This document shows positions 17,669 to 26,420 of a DNA stretch of 64,000 nt, piece after piece. Positions within the stretch are counted from its first letter, which is position 1. Every line of letters starts with the position of its first letter. The notes below the pieces were generated by a model. The model saw only the letters and a program-made list of their open reading frames with translations, was not told where the DNA came from and ran no database searches. Origin of the DNA: Candidatus Tepidiaquacellales bacterium UBA2330. Lineage in GTDB: Bacteria > Bacteroidota > Ignavibacteria > Tepidaquicellales > Tepidaquicellaceae. The stretch is from the NCBI GenBank assembly GCA_002344965.1, contig DDUU01000003.1, forward strand, positions 191,350 through 255,349, read 5' to 3'. Both the position numbers and the translations under genes were made by a program.

Positions 17669-18718
17669 ATGTATAAAATAATATATGTATTAATTCTCTC
17701 CCTGGCTATAATCTCCTGCGGTAAAAAAGAAGTCTCAATGAACAAACCAGGCGGTCAGATAAACGGTGCAGGAGCTACTTTTCCATACCCTATTTATTCG
17801 AAATGGTTTAATGAATATGCTAAAGTAAATAAAGATGCGAAGATAAATTATCAATCCATTGGAAGCGGCGGCGGTGTGAAGCAAATTACGGAAGGGACTG
17901 TGGATTTCGGGGCTTCAGACAGTCCGATGAGCGATGACGAAATTCAAAAAGCGAATTCAAAAAATAATAACAAAATTATTCACATACCGACTGTAATCGG
18001 CTCTGTAGTAGTTACATATAATCTTCCGGGAATTCAGGAAAGCATTAATCTTACAGGTGAGATCGTTTCAAAAATTTATATGGGTGATATAAAAAAATGG
18101 AATGATCCGAAAATTAAGTCTGAAAATCCGAATTTGAATCTGCCTGACAAAGATATTATTGTTTGCTCTAGAACTGACGGTAGCGGCACCACTTATGTTT
18201 TTACTGACTACCTCGGTAAAATTGATCCGGAATGGAAAAGCAAAATAGGAGTAGCAAAGGATGTAAGATTTCCGGTTGGACAGGGAGGAAAAGGTAATGA
18301 AGGAGTAACCGGACTTGTTAAGCAGCTTGAGTATTCAATTGGATATGTTGAACTGGTATATGCTCTGCAAAATAAGCTTGAATATGCAAAAATAAAAAAT
18401 TCTGAAGGCGAATATATTTTACCTACGCTTGAATCTCTTACAAATGCAGCAGACAATTCGATAACAGAAATGCCGGATGATATGAGAGTTTCAATTACAA
18501 ATGCAGGAGGCAAAGGATCTTATCCGATTTCAAGTTATACTTATATTTTAATATATCAAAATCAGACTGATGCTAACAAAGGAAAGACACTCAAAGAGTT
18601 TCTTGAATGGGCGCTATCAACCGGAGAATCATTTGCATCTGAACTCGGTTATGCACCTCTTCCGAAAAGCGTATCTGAAAAAGCGCTTACAGCTGTAAGA
18701 AATATTAAAGTTCAGTAA
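17669..18718 (+). CDS. pstS: Phosphate ABC transporter substrate-binding lipoprotein PstS
   Basis: PstS captures inorganic phosphate outside the inner membrane and hands it to PstCA. The N-terminus is a lipoprotein signal (lipobox AIISC, Cys17). The mature part begins INGAGATFPYPIYSKWF, the invariant PstS start. It also has GSGGGVKQITEGTVDFGASD and SRTDGSGTTYVFTDYL, both phosphate-contacting loops. The 349-residue length is normal. It is the first gene of pstSCAB and has a candidate phosphate-responsive promoter upstream. phoU is not found after pstB. Confidence 0.97.
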   Translation: MYKIIYVLILSLAIISCGKKEVSMNKPGGQINGAGATFPYPIYSKWFNEYAKVNKDAKINYQSIGSGGGVKQITEGTVDFGASDSPMSDDEIQKANSKNNNKIIHIPTVIGSVVVTYNLPGIQESINLTGEIVSKIYMGDIKKWNDPKIKSENPNLNLPDKDIIVCSRTDGSGTTYVFTDYLGKIDPEWKSKIGVAKDVRFPVGQGGKGNEGVTGLVKQLEYSIGYVELVYALQNKLEYAKIKNSEGEYILPTLESLTNAADNSITEMPDDMRVSITNAGGKGSYPISSYTYILIYQNQTDANKGKTLKEFLEWALSTGESFASELGYAPLPKSVSEKALTAVRNIKVQ

Positions 18719-18747
18719 TTACTTAATAAAAATATAAATTTCATCTT

Positions 18748-19683
18748 ACGGAAAAATCAACTGTTGAAATAAAAAGCAAAAAAAAGCTTGGAGATATTTT
18801 TTTTGAAAATCTAACGCTGATCTTTGCTTTAAGCATAATCGGACTAGTAATTTTCATGATCTACGAGATGTATGTGGATTCTTCAGCCAGTATTGAAAAA
18901 TTCGGATTCGGTTTCATATTTTCATCTCACTGGGAGCCTGTCAAAGAAGAATTTGGTGCCCTTACATTCATTTACGGAACAATTGTTTCGTCTTTCATGG
19001 CTCTTCTTATGTCACTTCCGATAAGCATTGGTGTAGCAATATTCTTATCGGAGCTTGTTCATAAATCTATCAGAACGTCTCTGAGTTTTCTTGTTGAAAT
19101 ACTAGCAGCAATTCCCAGTATTATTTACGGGTTCTGGGGGATATTTGTACTTGCGCCTTTTATGAGAACAACTATTCAGCCGTTCCTTCAGTCAGTTTTC
19201 GGTTTTCTGCCATTCTTTCAGGGGACAATGTACGGAACAGGTCTTCTTACAGCATCAATAATATTGGCAATAATGATCACTCCTATTATCACAGCTATAA
19301 CCCGAGATGTTTTAAAAGCAATTCCTGTCGCGCAGAAAGAAGCAGCTTTTGCTCTCGGAGCTACAAGGTGGGAGGGAATTAAAATGGCTTTGCTCAATGC
19401 CCGCAGCGGGATTCTCGGCGGAGCTGTTCTTGGTCTTGGAAGAGCAATAGGTGAGACAATGGCTGTTACAATGGTGATAGGAAACAAAGCGCAGATAAAA
19501 GCTTCATTTTTTGAACCCGCATATACTATGGCGTCAGTTATTGCAAATGAATTTGCTGAGGCATCAAATGAAATGCAGATCAGCGCATTGATTGAAGTTG
19601 GACTGATTTTATTCGGCGTAACCTTTTTAGTTAATTCCATGGCTAGATTATTAATATATAGTGTAACTAGAAATGCGCAATGA
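18748..19683 (+). CDS. pstC: Phosphate ABC transporter permease PstC, non-canonical start proposed
   Basis: PstC is one of two membrane channel subunits of the high-affinity phosphate importer. The first canonical start is ATG at 18856, but that would cut off the first transmembrane helix. The open frame upstream encodes KLGDIFFENLTLIFALSIIG, which aligns with E. coli PstC's N-terminus. No ATG, GTG or TTG lies in that extension. I place the start at ACG 18748, giving 311 residues (E. coli 319); other unusual codons are possible. The EAAxxLG-type cytoplasmic loop is seen as KEAAFALGATRWEGI, followed by GLGRAIGETMAVTMVIGN. The stop overlaps the pstA start by 4 bases. Confidence 0.92.
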   Translation, partial: TEKSTVEIKSKKKLGDIFFENLTLIFALSIIGLVIFMIYEMYVDSSASIEKFGFGFIFSSHWEPVKEEFGALTFIYGTIVSSFMALLMSLPISIGVAIFLSELVHKSIRTSLSFLVEILAAIPSIIYGFWGIFVLAPFMRTTIQPFLQSVFGFLPFFQGTMYGTGLLTASIILAIMITPIITAITRDVLKAIPVAQKEAAFALGATRWEGIKMALLNARSGILGGAVLGLGRAIGETMAVTMVIGNKAQIKASFFEPAYTMASVIANEFAEASNEMQISALIEVGLILFGVTFLVNSMARLLIYSVTRNAQ

Positions 19684-20543
19684 CAGCTGAGAAAATATTT
19701 AAAAACCCAAAGAATCTTAAGAGAAGAAAATTCATTAATTCTCTTATGATTTTACTTTGTTTCATTGCTGCGGTGCTGACCATATTGCCGCTGCTATATA
19801 TATTTATTTACACTACTCAGTCCGGTATCACCGCGCTTAATATTGATTTCTTTACACAACTTCCAAAACCTGTGGGAGAAGAAGGCGGAGGAATGGCAAA
19901 TGCAATTGTCGGAAGCGGAATACTTATTTGTCTGGGAGGATTGATCGGAATCCCGATTGGTATAATGAGCGGAATTTATATAGCTGAATATTCAAAGAGC
20001 TTTCTGGCAGGAGCAATTAAATTTACAACTGACGTATTAAGCGGAGTACCTTCTATAGTGGTAGGAATTTTTGCATATGGAGTTGTTGTGCTTTCTATGC
20101 AGAGTTTCAGTGCAATTGCCGGCGGATTTGCTCTCGGGATATTAATGATTCCTACAGTTACAAAAATAACAGAAGAAATGCTGAGACTTGTGCCGCATTC
20201 TTTGAGAGAAGCGTCATTAGCTCTCGGAGTTTCTAGATGGAAGACAACAGTTAAAGTAGTTTTGAAAACAGCATCATCCGGTATAATTACCGGAATTCTT
20301 CTTGCAATTGCAAGAGCTGCGGGTGAGACAGCGCCTCTTTTATTTACGGCATTCGGTAATTCATTCTGGCAGACAAGTATCGACCAGCCAATTGCAGCTT
20401 TACCGCTTCAGATTTTTGTTTATGCAATATCACCTTATGAAGACTGGCACAGACAAGCCTGGGCCGGAGCTTTTGTTTTGATATTTATGGTATTCATAGT
20501 TAATTTTCTTGTAAGATATGTGACAAGAAATAAATTCGGTTAA
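19680..20543 (+). CDS. pstA: Phosphate ABC transporter permease PstA
   Basis: PstA is the second permease subunit of the phosphate importer, 287 residues with about six transmembrane helices. Diagnostic segments are GVPSIVVGIFAYGV, LRLVPHSLREASLALGVSRWKT (the coupling loop for PstB) and GILLAIARAAGETAPLLFTA, which is very typical of PstA. Translation is coupled to pstC by an ATGA overlap. pstB follows after 13 bases. Confidence 0.96.
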   Translation: MTAEKIFKNPKNLKRRKFINSLMILLCFIAAVLTILPLLYIFIYTTQSGITALNIDFFTQLPKPVGEEGGGMANAIVGSGILICLGGLIGIPIGIMSGIYIAEYSKSFLAGAIKFTTDVLSGVPSIVVGIFAYGVVVLSMQSFSAIAGGFALGILMIPTVTKITEEMLRLVPHSLREASLALGVSRWKTTVKVVLKTASSGIITGILLAIARAAGETAPLLFTAFGNSFWQTSIDQPIAALPLQIFVYAISPYEDWHRQAWAGAFVLIFMVFIVNFLVRYVTRNKFG

Positions 20544-20556
20544 TAAAAAATTATTT

Positions 20557-21405
20557 ATGACAGCAGATAATTTTAATAAGAACGATGAAGTAAATTCTTC
20601 TGAATCTGAAATTTTTATTGAATCGGAAGACAGCGCTGATGATCAGGCAAAACAGAAAAATGCTGTTGTAACAAACAACTTAACTGTATATTTCAATAAA
20701 AGATCTGCCATAGAAGATGTTAATGTTAAGATAAAGAAAAATTCAGTGACAGCCGTAATCGGTCCCTCAGGCTGCGGTAAGTCCACATTCCTCAGATCGC
20801 TAAATATGATGCATGAAATGACTCCAAGCGCTAAAGTGTTTGGGGAAATTTATATAAATGGTGAAAGCATCATGAATTTTAACATGGTGGATCTCAGAAA
20901 AAAAGTAGGAATGGTATTTCAAAAACCGAATCCTTTTCCGACTATGTCTATATTTGATAATGTGGCGGCGGGTTTTAAGCTTAACGGCTCTGCTGGAAAA
21001 AACGACCTCAATGAAATAGTTGAAAAGAATTTGATAAATGCGGGACTTTGGGATGAAGTAAAGGACCGTTTAAAATCTCCGGCAGTCAGTCTGTCGGGAG
21101 GTCAGCAGCAGAGATTGTGCATTGCAAGAACCATAGCAGTAAATCCTGAGATTGTATTACTGGATGAACCTACAAGCGCTCTTGATCCGGTTTCATCTTC
21201 AAAGATTGAAGAACTTTTATATAATCTCAAATCAGAATATACTATTATTATTGTAACCCATAATATGCAGCAGGCTGCGAGAGTCAGTGATCAGACTGCA
21301 TTCTTCTATCTGGGAAAACTGATTGAGATTTCCCGCACCAGAAAAATGTTTACCAACCCCAAGGAAAAACTCACAGAAGAATATATCACCGGAAAATTCG
21401 GTTAA
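20557..21405 (+). CDS. pstB: Phosphate ABC transporter ATP-binding protein PstB
   Basis: PstB is the ATPase subunit that powers phosphate import. Walker A is GPSGCGKST at residues 69-77, the signature is LSGGQQQRLCIART, Walker B is IVLLDEPTSALDP, and the switch His is in VTHNMQQAARVSD. The PstB-specific MVFQKPNPFPTMSIFDN motif confirms the subtype. An acidic, serine-rich N-terminal extension of about 38 residues precedes the usual NLTVYF start; most PstB proteins are about 250-260 residues, so this is slightly long at 282. No phoU gene follows. Confidence 0.96.
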   Translation: MTADNFNKNDEVNSSESEIFIESEDSADDQAKQKNAVVTNNLTVYFNKRSAIEDVNVKIKKNSVTAVIGPSGCGKSTFLRSLNMMHEMTPSAKVFGEIYINGESIMNFNMVDLRKKVGMVFQKPNPFPTMSIFDNVAAGFKLNGSAGKNDLNEIVEKNLINAGLWDEVKDRLKSPAVSLSGGQQQRLCIARTIAVNPEIVLLDEPTSALDPVSSSKIEELLYNLKSEYTIIIVTHNMQQAARVSDQTAFFYLGKLIEISRTRKMFTNPKEKLTEEYITGKFG

Positions 21406-21509
21406 GTACTAATTATATTTAAATTTAAATATATTTTTAATATTTTTCTCAGCTAAATTTAATTAACTAAATTAAAAGTCCGGTAAATTTTTCCTTAACC
21501 GGAGTAAAA

Positions 21510-22547
21510 TTGAATCAGAATAACAAAATATATTCGCTAATCCTGCCGGCGGCTGTTTTATTTATTTCCATTTCCGGCTTCATCGGAAATTCCGGGAAAA
21601 ATATATCATTTGTTAAAAATGAACTTATCAAAGAATCCGGCGGCGCAAATCTTCATAACTACGGAAATTTAAACATACTATCCGCTGAAGATCTTTCTTC
21701 AGGTTTAAAAGATACTGTATATACAGATAAGGATTGCTGGCTGGAATTAAGAATTGATAAGCAAATGCTGTATCAGCATATGAGGGACGGAAGAGTTATT
21801 TCTTATCCGGTTTCAACCGGTCAAAAAAACAATGACCCAACTTCTCTTGAATCAAGACCCGGATTGTTTGCCATCTTTCATAAAGTCGAACACCATCAGT
21901 CATCTCAGTTTAATTCCGCTAATATGTATAATTTTATGCCGTTTAATCAGGGAATTGGATTTCATTCAATAGACGGTAAAGCATATTATGCTTATCTCGG
22001 CGTAAGACCGTCTTCACACGGATGTGTCAGGATGAAGCATGATGATGTAAAAAAACTTTTCAGGGAATGTCCTTTAGGCACTTTAGTGCTTGCAAGCAAA
22101 GGTTATTCAGCACGGACTGTTGCTTTTGCACCGGAAAATTTTGTAAATAACAAGGAATATACAAAGGAAGAAACCAGATTAATGCTTGCAGAAAATCTTT
22201 ACAATATTTTAAACGGAAACTATTACAAGTATGAAAGAGAGAGATTTGTCATAAACCCTAAATTTATTCCGGTCTCAGGTATTTATACAAGCTATGACAA
22301 GAAGATTCCGGAAAGACAAAATTTACCTAAAACTGAAATTAATATATTGATTTTAAAAGATAACCTGAATGTTATTGATGATAAAAAAATTCTGATAAAT
22401 GAAGATTTTGAAAATACTGAAGATGATATTGTAGAGGTTAGTTCAGGTGTAACCGGAAATGTTGTTATTGATTCTTCTGAAGAACTTATAAAAAAATATT
22501 TTAATAATCCGATCGGCGTCCTGCCGTATTTCGGACCAAAGAGATAA
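21510..22547 (+). CDS. L,D-transpeptidase (YkuD domain), membrane-anchored or exported
   Basis: This enzyme forms 3-3 cross-links in peptidoglycan or attaches proteins to it. It starts with TTG and has an N-terminal hydrophobic segment (LILPAAVLFISISGF) that serves as signal or anchor. The YkuD active site is intact: His152 in GIGFHSIDG, and His170 and Cys172 in SSHGCVRMKHDDV. The domain begins around residue 78 (WLELRIDKQMLYQH). About 140 residues after the catalytic motif have no recognised domain. It is downstream of pstB by about 100 bases and is probably a separate unit. Confidence 0.93.
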   Translation: MNQNNKIYSLILPAAVLFISISGFIGNSGKNISFVKNELIKESGGANLHNYGNLNILSAEDLSSGLKDTVYTDKDCWLELRIDKQMLYQHMRDGRVISYPVSTGQKNNDPTSLESRPGLFAIFHKVEHHQSSQFNSANMYNFMPFNQGIGFHSIDGKAYYAYLGVRPSSHGCVRMKHDDVKKLFRECPLGTLVLASKGYSARTVAFAPENFVNNKEYTKEETRLMLAENLYNILNGNYYKYERERFVINPKFIPVSGIYTSYDKKIPERQNLPKTEINILILKDNLNVIDDKKILINEDFENTEDDIVEVSSGVTGNVVIDSSEELIKKYFNNPIGVLPYFGPKR

Positions 22548-22685
22548 GCTTAGAATAAATTGAAATTTTATTTTAAATAACATTTTAATTGTTTAAAAAA
22601 AAAATTAAGTTTACCAAAATTCGGAACAAAAATTTTTAAACTCAGTTTATAAATTCAAATTTATAAACCTTAAAACGGAGGTCAT

Positions 22686-23546
22686 ATGTCAAACCATGAA
22701 AACATAGATAACAGCAATGAGGTCTTCGAACAGATCAACAAAAAAATGAAATACGGAGCGCCTGATCTCAAAAAGTTTTATCAGAAATATGTTACCAGGG
22801 GATTGATCATTGCAGTTATTCTACACGGATTTTTTATCGGCGGTTATGCTCTGGCTATGTACTATGAAAAAGTTAAAGCTGAACAAGATGCTGAGCAGCA
22901 GGATCGTATAGTAAATCTTCAGGATCTTGACGTGCCGCCTCCAATTGACGAAATACCTCCGGAGCCTCCAAAAGACATTGCACTGAAAGATCTGTCAGCT
23001 TTGACGCCGGAACCGGTTGCCAAAAAAGAAGTAGTGGAAGAAGTTAAACTGAAAAGTCAGAAAGAACTTGAAGAAGTAAAACTTCCTGTTGCTTCAACAG
23101 GAACAGATGATCCAAATCTTGTAAATCCGAATGCTGAATTTACCGGAAAGGTTCAGGAGAAAAAGATAGAAGAAAAAGTAGAAAAAAAGGAAGAAAAGAA
23201 AAAAGATGTATTTCAGCAGTTTGAAGTTGAAAAAGCTCCTGTTGCCGTTAACTTAGGATCAATAAAAGGTTCAATGAGATATCCTGAAATTGCGCGACAG
23301 TCAGGTATAGAAGGAAGAGTGGTTGCTAAAGTATTAGTCGGAACAGATGGATCAGTTATTAAAGTCGGCGGTATAAGCGGTCCTGAAGTATTCAGGGATG
23401 AAGTAGCCGACAAAGTAATGGGACTTCAATTTACACCTGCACTGCAAAACGGTCAGCCAGTAAAATGCTGGGTTAGTGTTCCTTTCAGCTTTACATTAAG
23501 CGCAAAGGATAAGAAAAAAACTGAAACTGAAGAAGAAGATGAATAA
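22686..23546 (+). CDS. tonB: Energy transducer TonB
   Basis: TonB spans the periplasm and passes the proton-motive force from ExbBD to outer-membrane receptors. A cytoplasmic N-terminus of about 35 residues is followed by one membrane helix (LIIAVILHGFFIGGYALAMYY, roughly 36-56). Then come a proline-rich stretch (VPPPIDEIPPEPPK), a Lys/Glu-rich linker, and a C-terminal TonB domain (about 195-275) with RYPEIARQSGIEGRVVAKV and GPEVFRDEVADKVMGLQFTPA. A GGAGG Shine-Dalgarno sequence lies 5-9 bases before ATG, which is uncommon in this genome. exbB and exbD are not adjacent. A terminator follows the gene. Confidence 0.95.
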   Translation: MSNHENIDNSNEVFEQINKKMKYGAPDLKKFYQKYVTRGLIIAVILHGFFIGGYALAMYYEKVKAEQDAEQQDRIVNLQDLDVPPPIDEIPPEPPKDIALKDLSALTPEPVAKKEVVEEVKLKSQKELEEVKLPVASTGTDDPNLVNPNAEFTGKVQEKKIEEKVEKKEEKKKDVFQQFEVEKAPVAVNLGSIKGSMRYPEIARQSGIEGRVVAKVLVGTDGSVIKVGGISGPEVFRDEVADKVMGLQFTPALQNGQPVKCWVSVPFSFTLSAKDKKKTETEEEDE

Positions 23547-23627
23547 AATTCTGTAAAATTTCAGAATAAGTAACTTACCTGCTTCTTTTTCAAACATCCA
23601 AGTCAGCAATACAAACTAATAATTTAT

Positions 23628-23660
23628 AAAGCCTGAATTAAACTTTCAGGCTTGTTTTAC
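23628..23660 (+). terminator. Terminator-like hairpin after tonB
   Basis: AAGCCTGA pairs with TTCAGGCTT around a short loop and is followed by GTTTTACTTTT. It lies about 80 bases after tonB and directly before the small membrane-protein gene. It may terminate only part of the transcription into that operon. Confidence 0.65.
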
Positions 23661-23669
23661 TTTTATATA

Positions 23670-23915
23670 ATGAATGCAGCAGTTATTATAAATTTTGTAA
23701 CATCAGCAGTAACTTTTGTATTTGGTATTTTACTTGTTACCGGAATAGTTTTTCCCGGTGGTGAAGGAAGTACAAAACTCATGCTTGGTATTGTACTGTT
23801 AATTTACAGTGTCTATAGATTTATAAACTCATATACAAAATTGAAGCAAAATAAACTGATAGAAAACATTGAAAGACTTGAATCGGAAAGAGATAAATTT
23901 TTAAAGAATAAATGA
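23670..23915 (+). CDS. Small two-helix membrane protein
   Basis: From ATG at 23670 the product is 81 residues. It has two hydrophobic segments (IINFVTSAVTFVFGILLVTGIVF shortened at its ends, and LMLGIVLLIYSVYRFI) with a Gly-rich turn between them, then a charged amphipathic tail (KLIENIERLESERDKFLKNK). A TTG 18 bases upstream also opens this frame, but it falls inside the terminator hairpin and is less likely. No known family is recognised. The stop overlaps the following lipoprotein start by 4 bases, so it belongs to the PstS-like/TPR operon. Confidence 0.75.
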   Translation: MNAAVIINFVTSAVTFVFGILLVTGIVFPGGEGSTKLMLGIVLLIYSVYRFINSYTKLKQNKLIENIERLESERDKFLKNK

Positions 23916-24874
23916 ACAAATCTTTAACAATACTGTTTTTTGTTTTCATTTTATTTTTATTTAAAGGATGTGATTTAGATGAGATAAAATCAGTCTCGAC
24001 GTCCGGAGAAATGACAATTGCAGTTGATGAAAATGTAGAGCCGTTAATGAAAGCGGAAATTGAGGAGTTTCAGAGGTTAAATCAGGAAGCAGTTGTAAAA
24101 ATGATATCTGCTCCAACCAATAATGTAATTACAGATTTACTTAATAAAGATGTGAAGTTTATTGTTTCTACAAGAAAACTTAATGCGGATGAGAAAGCTA
24201 TTTCTGAAAAAAACAAACTTGAGATCACTGAGTATCCAATTGCAGTTGACGGAATTGGGTTTATTGTAAATCCTAAAAATCCAATTTCAAGAGTTACTTC
24301 TGATGATCTAAAGAAGATACTTAACGGAGAATTTAAAAACTGGACAGATATAGTATCACAGGATGAAGATCAGAATTTAAAAGCTAAAACTTTTTTTAAA
24401 ACCGCAAACAGTAATATAAAATTATTTATCCAGCGTAAAAATTCTTCAACTCATGATTATATCCTGGACAGTATATTAAAACAGACGCAGTATGTTAATT
24501 CCTCTGTAATTTGTTCCACATCGGCTCAAGTTATTAAATCCGTCAGGGAGTTTGATAATTCTGTCGGAATAATAAATATGAACTGGCTTTCAACAGGAAA
24601 TCACGATACAATTGATTCAACAGTAAAACCGCTCAGAGTTTCACTGATCAGGGAAAACGGAAAACAGGAAGATTTTACTGAATTTCATCAGGGACTTTTA
24701 TTTAACGGCACTTATCCATACCGCAGAACAATATATGCAATTACTTCTGAAGTTGGAATCACCCTTGCTACAGGATTCATAATCTTTTTAACAAAGACAG
24801 ACGGACAGAAAATTGTTTTGAAAAATAGTCTCGTTCCGGTAAATCAGCCGATCAGAACTATTCAGATTGATTGA
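23912..24874 (+). CDS. PstS-like substrate-binding lipoprotein
   Basis: This 320-residue protein has a lipoprotein signal (LFKGC, Cys20) and the fold signatures of phosphate-type periplasmic binding proteins: MTIAVDENVEPLMKAEIEEF near the start, FIVSTRKLNADEK, and ISRVTSDDLKKILNGEFKNW, the standard PBP_like_2 motif. It differs from PstS at 17669 in lacking the GAGATFPYP start. In Bacteroidota, similar proteins are found beside tonB/exb genes and TPR proteins, as here (tonB upstream, TPR gene downstream, short overlaps). Binding of phosphate is not proven; it may sense a different anion or envelope signal. Confidence 0.85.
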   Translation: MNKSLTILFFVFILFLFKGCDLDEIKSVSTSGEMTIAVDENVEPLMKAEIEEFQRLNQEAVVKMISAPTNNVITDLLNKDVKFIVSTRKLNADEKAISEKNKLEITEYPIAVDGIGFIVNPKNPISRVTSDDLKKILNGEFKNWTDIVSQDEDQNLKAKTFFKTANSNIKLFIQRKNSSTHDYILDSILKQTQYVNSSVICSTSAQVIKSVREFDNSVGIINMNWLSTGNHDTIDSTVKPLRVSLIRENGKQEDFTEFHQGLLFNGTYPYRRTIYAITSEVGITLATGFIIFLTKTDGQKIVLKNSLVPVNQPIRTIQID

Positions 24875-24912
24875 AGTTAAAGTATTATTTAAAATTAAAA
24901 TTAAAAAATAAC

Positions 24913-26349
24913 ATGAACGCTATTATAAAAAAATCTCTGTTGTTTTTATTCTTACTGGCAATTTCTTCAGAATTATATTCGAAAGGAAATATTGATGACG
25001 GTATAAAAGCAGCGCAGAGAGGAGATTATGTCAAAGCTGTAGAATTATTAAAAAATTCTGTAAAGTCTGAAGACAGTTACGAAGGATATTACTATTACGG
25101 ATTAGCTTTAATGAACACAGGTTCTTTAAAGGAAGCGGAAAAAAATCTGAATCTGGCTTTAAAAAAGGATGACGAAGGAATCGGTGCTCTTACTACGATG
25201 GGAGATCTCTTCAGTTTAAAAAGAGATTATACCAAAGCTGATACTTATTACAAAAGAGCTCTGAAGTCGGAACCGGAAAATGTAGACGTTTTACTGGCAC
25301 GAGCGAAAAATTTTAACAAAGCCGGAAAAGTGGATGACGCAATTACGGCGTTAACTCTCGCTACTACAATCTCAAAAGATAATCCGAAAGTTTATGTCGG
25401 GCTCGGTGATTCTTATTATTACAGAAGAGCTTATAAACCTGCAACTGATAATTATAATCTTGCTTTGAAAATTGACAAAAATAACGCCGGAGCATTTTAT
25501 GGATTAGGTCTGGTTGAATTTAAAGAGAAAAATTATAACGAAGCTCTTGATTATTATCAGAAATCCATAAGCGCAAATCCTAATTTTGCGGATGCATATC
25601 TTGAAAAGGGGAGACTGCTTTATTTTAATGAAAATTATGATGAAGCTATGAAGTCTTTTGAAAAATATTCGTCACTTAAACCCGGCTCTCTGGATGGAGA
25701 AAGCTACATTGCAAAAACATTATACGGTCAGAAAAAATATGACGAAGCAATTTTAAAACTTCAGGATGTTATAGACAATAATCCCAATGAAGACCTTTCT
25801 TCTGCTTATAAATATATGGCTTATGTGTATCACGATAAAGAGGAATATGATAAAGCTCTTGATTATTTTTCAAAAGTAGACAAAGAATTAATCGATCTTG
25901 AAGATCATATTATGCTTGCTAAAATATATTCAAGCAAAAACGAATACGGTAAAGCATATGAGAATATTAATCTTGCAATTGCGCATGACAGTCTTGATGA
26001 CAATAATTATTATCAGCTTGGTATTATTCAGTTCAATGAAAAAAAATACAGTGAATCTATAGCAAGTTTTAATAAAGCGATTGAGCTCGGATCAAGGCAG
26101 CTTGCAGCGTATGTTTATAAAGGACTCTGTTTTTATTCTCTGCAGAAATATGATGAAGCTTTAAAAGAATTTGACGCTGCGAATGCACTTGATGGTTCAT
26201 ATCTTCAGTCATGGCTGTGGAAAGCAAGGACGGAAGTTGCTCTTGGAAATATAGATGCAGCAAGAACAAGTTATCAAAAAGTTCTTGAGATTGAGCCAAC
26301 TAACTCCAGCGCAAAAGAAGATCTGGAACTGCTTGATAAGAAACAATAG
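24913..26349 (+). CDS. Periplasmic tetratricopeptide-repeat protein
   Basis: I chose ATG 24913 over the in-frame TTG at 24871 because the signal peptide (KKSLLFLFLLAISSELYSKG) starts immediately after it. The 478-residue product consists almost entirely of TPR motifs, about ten, with spacing near 34 residues (for example PNFADAYLEKGRLLYFNENY and AAYVYKGLCFYSLQKYDEAL). TPR arrays serve as protein-binding scaffolds. Its position after tonB and the PstS-like lipoprotein suggests a role in the same envelope complex. A strong terminator follows. Confidence 0.9.
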   Translation: MNAIIKKSLLFLFLLAISSELYSKGNIDDGIKAAQRGDYVKAVELLKNSVKSEDSYEGYYYYGLALMNTGSLKEAEKNLNLALKKDDEGIGALTTMGDLFSLKRDYTKADTYYKRALKSEPENVDVLLARAKNFNKAGKVDDAITALTLATTISKDNPKVYVGLGDSYYYRRAYKPATDNYNLALKIDKNNAGAFYGLGLVEFKEKNYNEALDYYQKSISANPNFADAYLEKGRLLYFNENYDEAMKSFEKYSSLKPGSLDGESYIAKTLYGQKKYDEAILKLQDVIDNNPNEDLSSAYKYMAYVYHDKEEYDKALDYFSKVDKELIDLEDHIMLAKIYSSKNEYGKAYENINLAIAHDSLDDNNYYQLGIIQFNEKKYSESIASFNKAIELGSRQLAAYVYKGLCFYSLQKYDEALKEFDAANALDGSYLQSWLWKARTEVALGNIDAARTSYQKVLEIEPTNSSAKEDLELLDKKQ

Positions 26350-26382
26350 TAAATTTAAATTTAGATTATATTTAGCTAAATT

Positions 26383-26408
26383 AATGCGGTCTCTGACCGC
26401 ATTTTTTA
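26383..26408 (+). terminator. Rho-independent terminator of the PstS-like/TPR operon
   Basis: A perfect 9-base stem (AATGCGGTC / GACCGCATT) with a 3-base loop is followed by T residues. It lies 33 bases after the TPR gene stop. Confidence 0.9.
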
Positions 26409-26420
26409 TAAAATTCTCAG

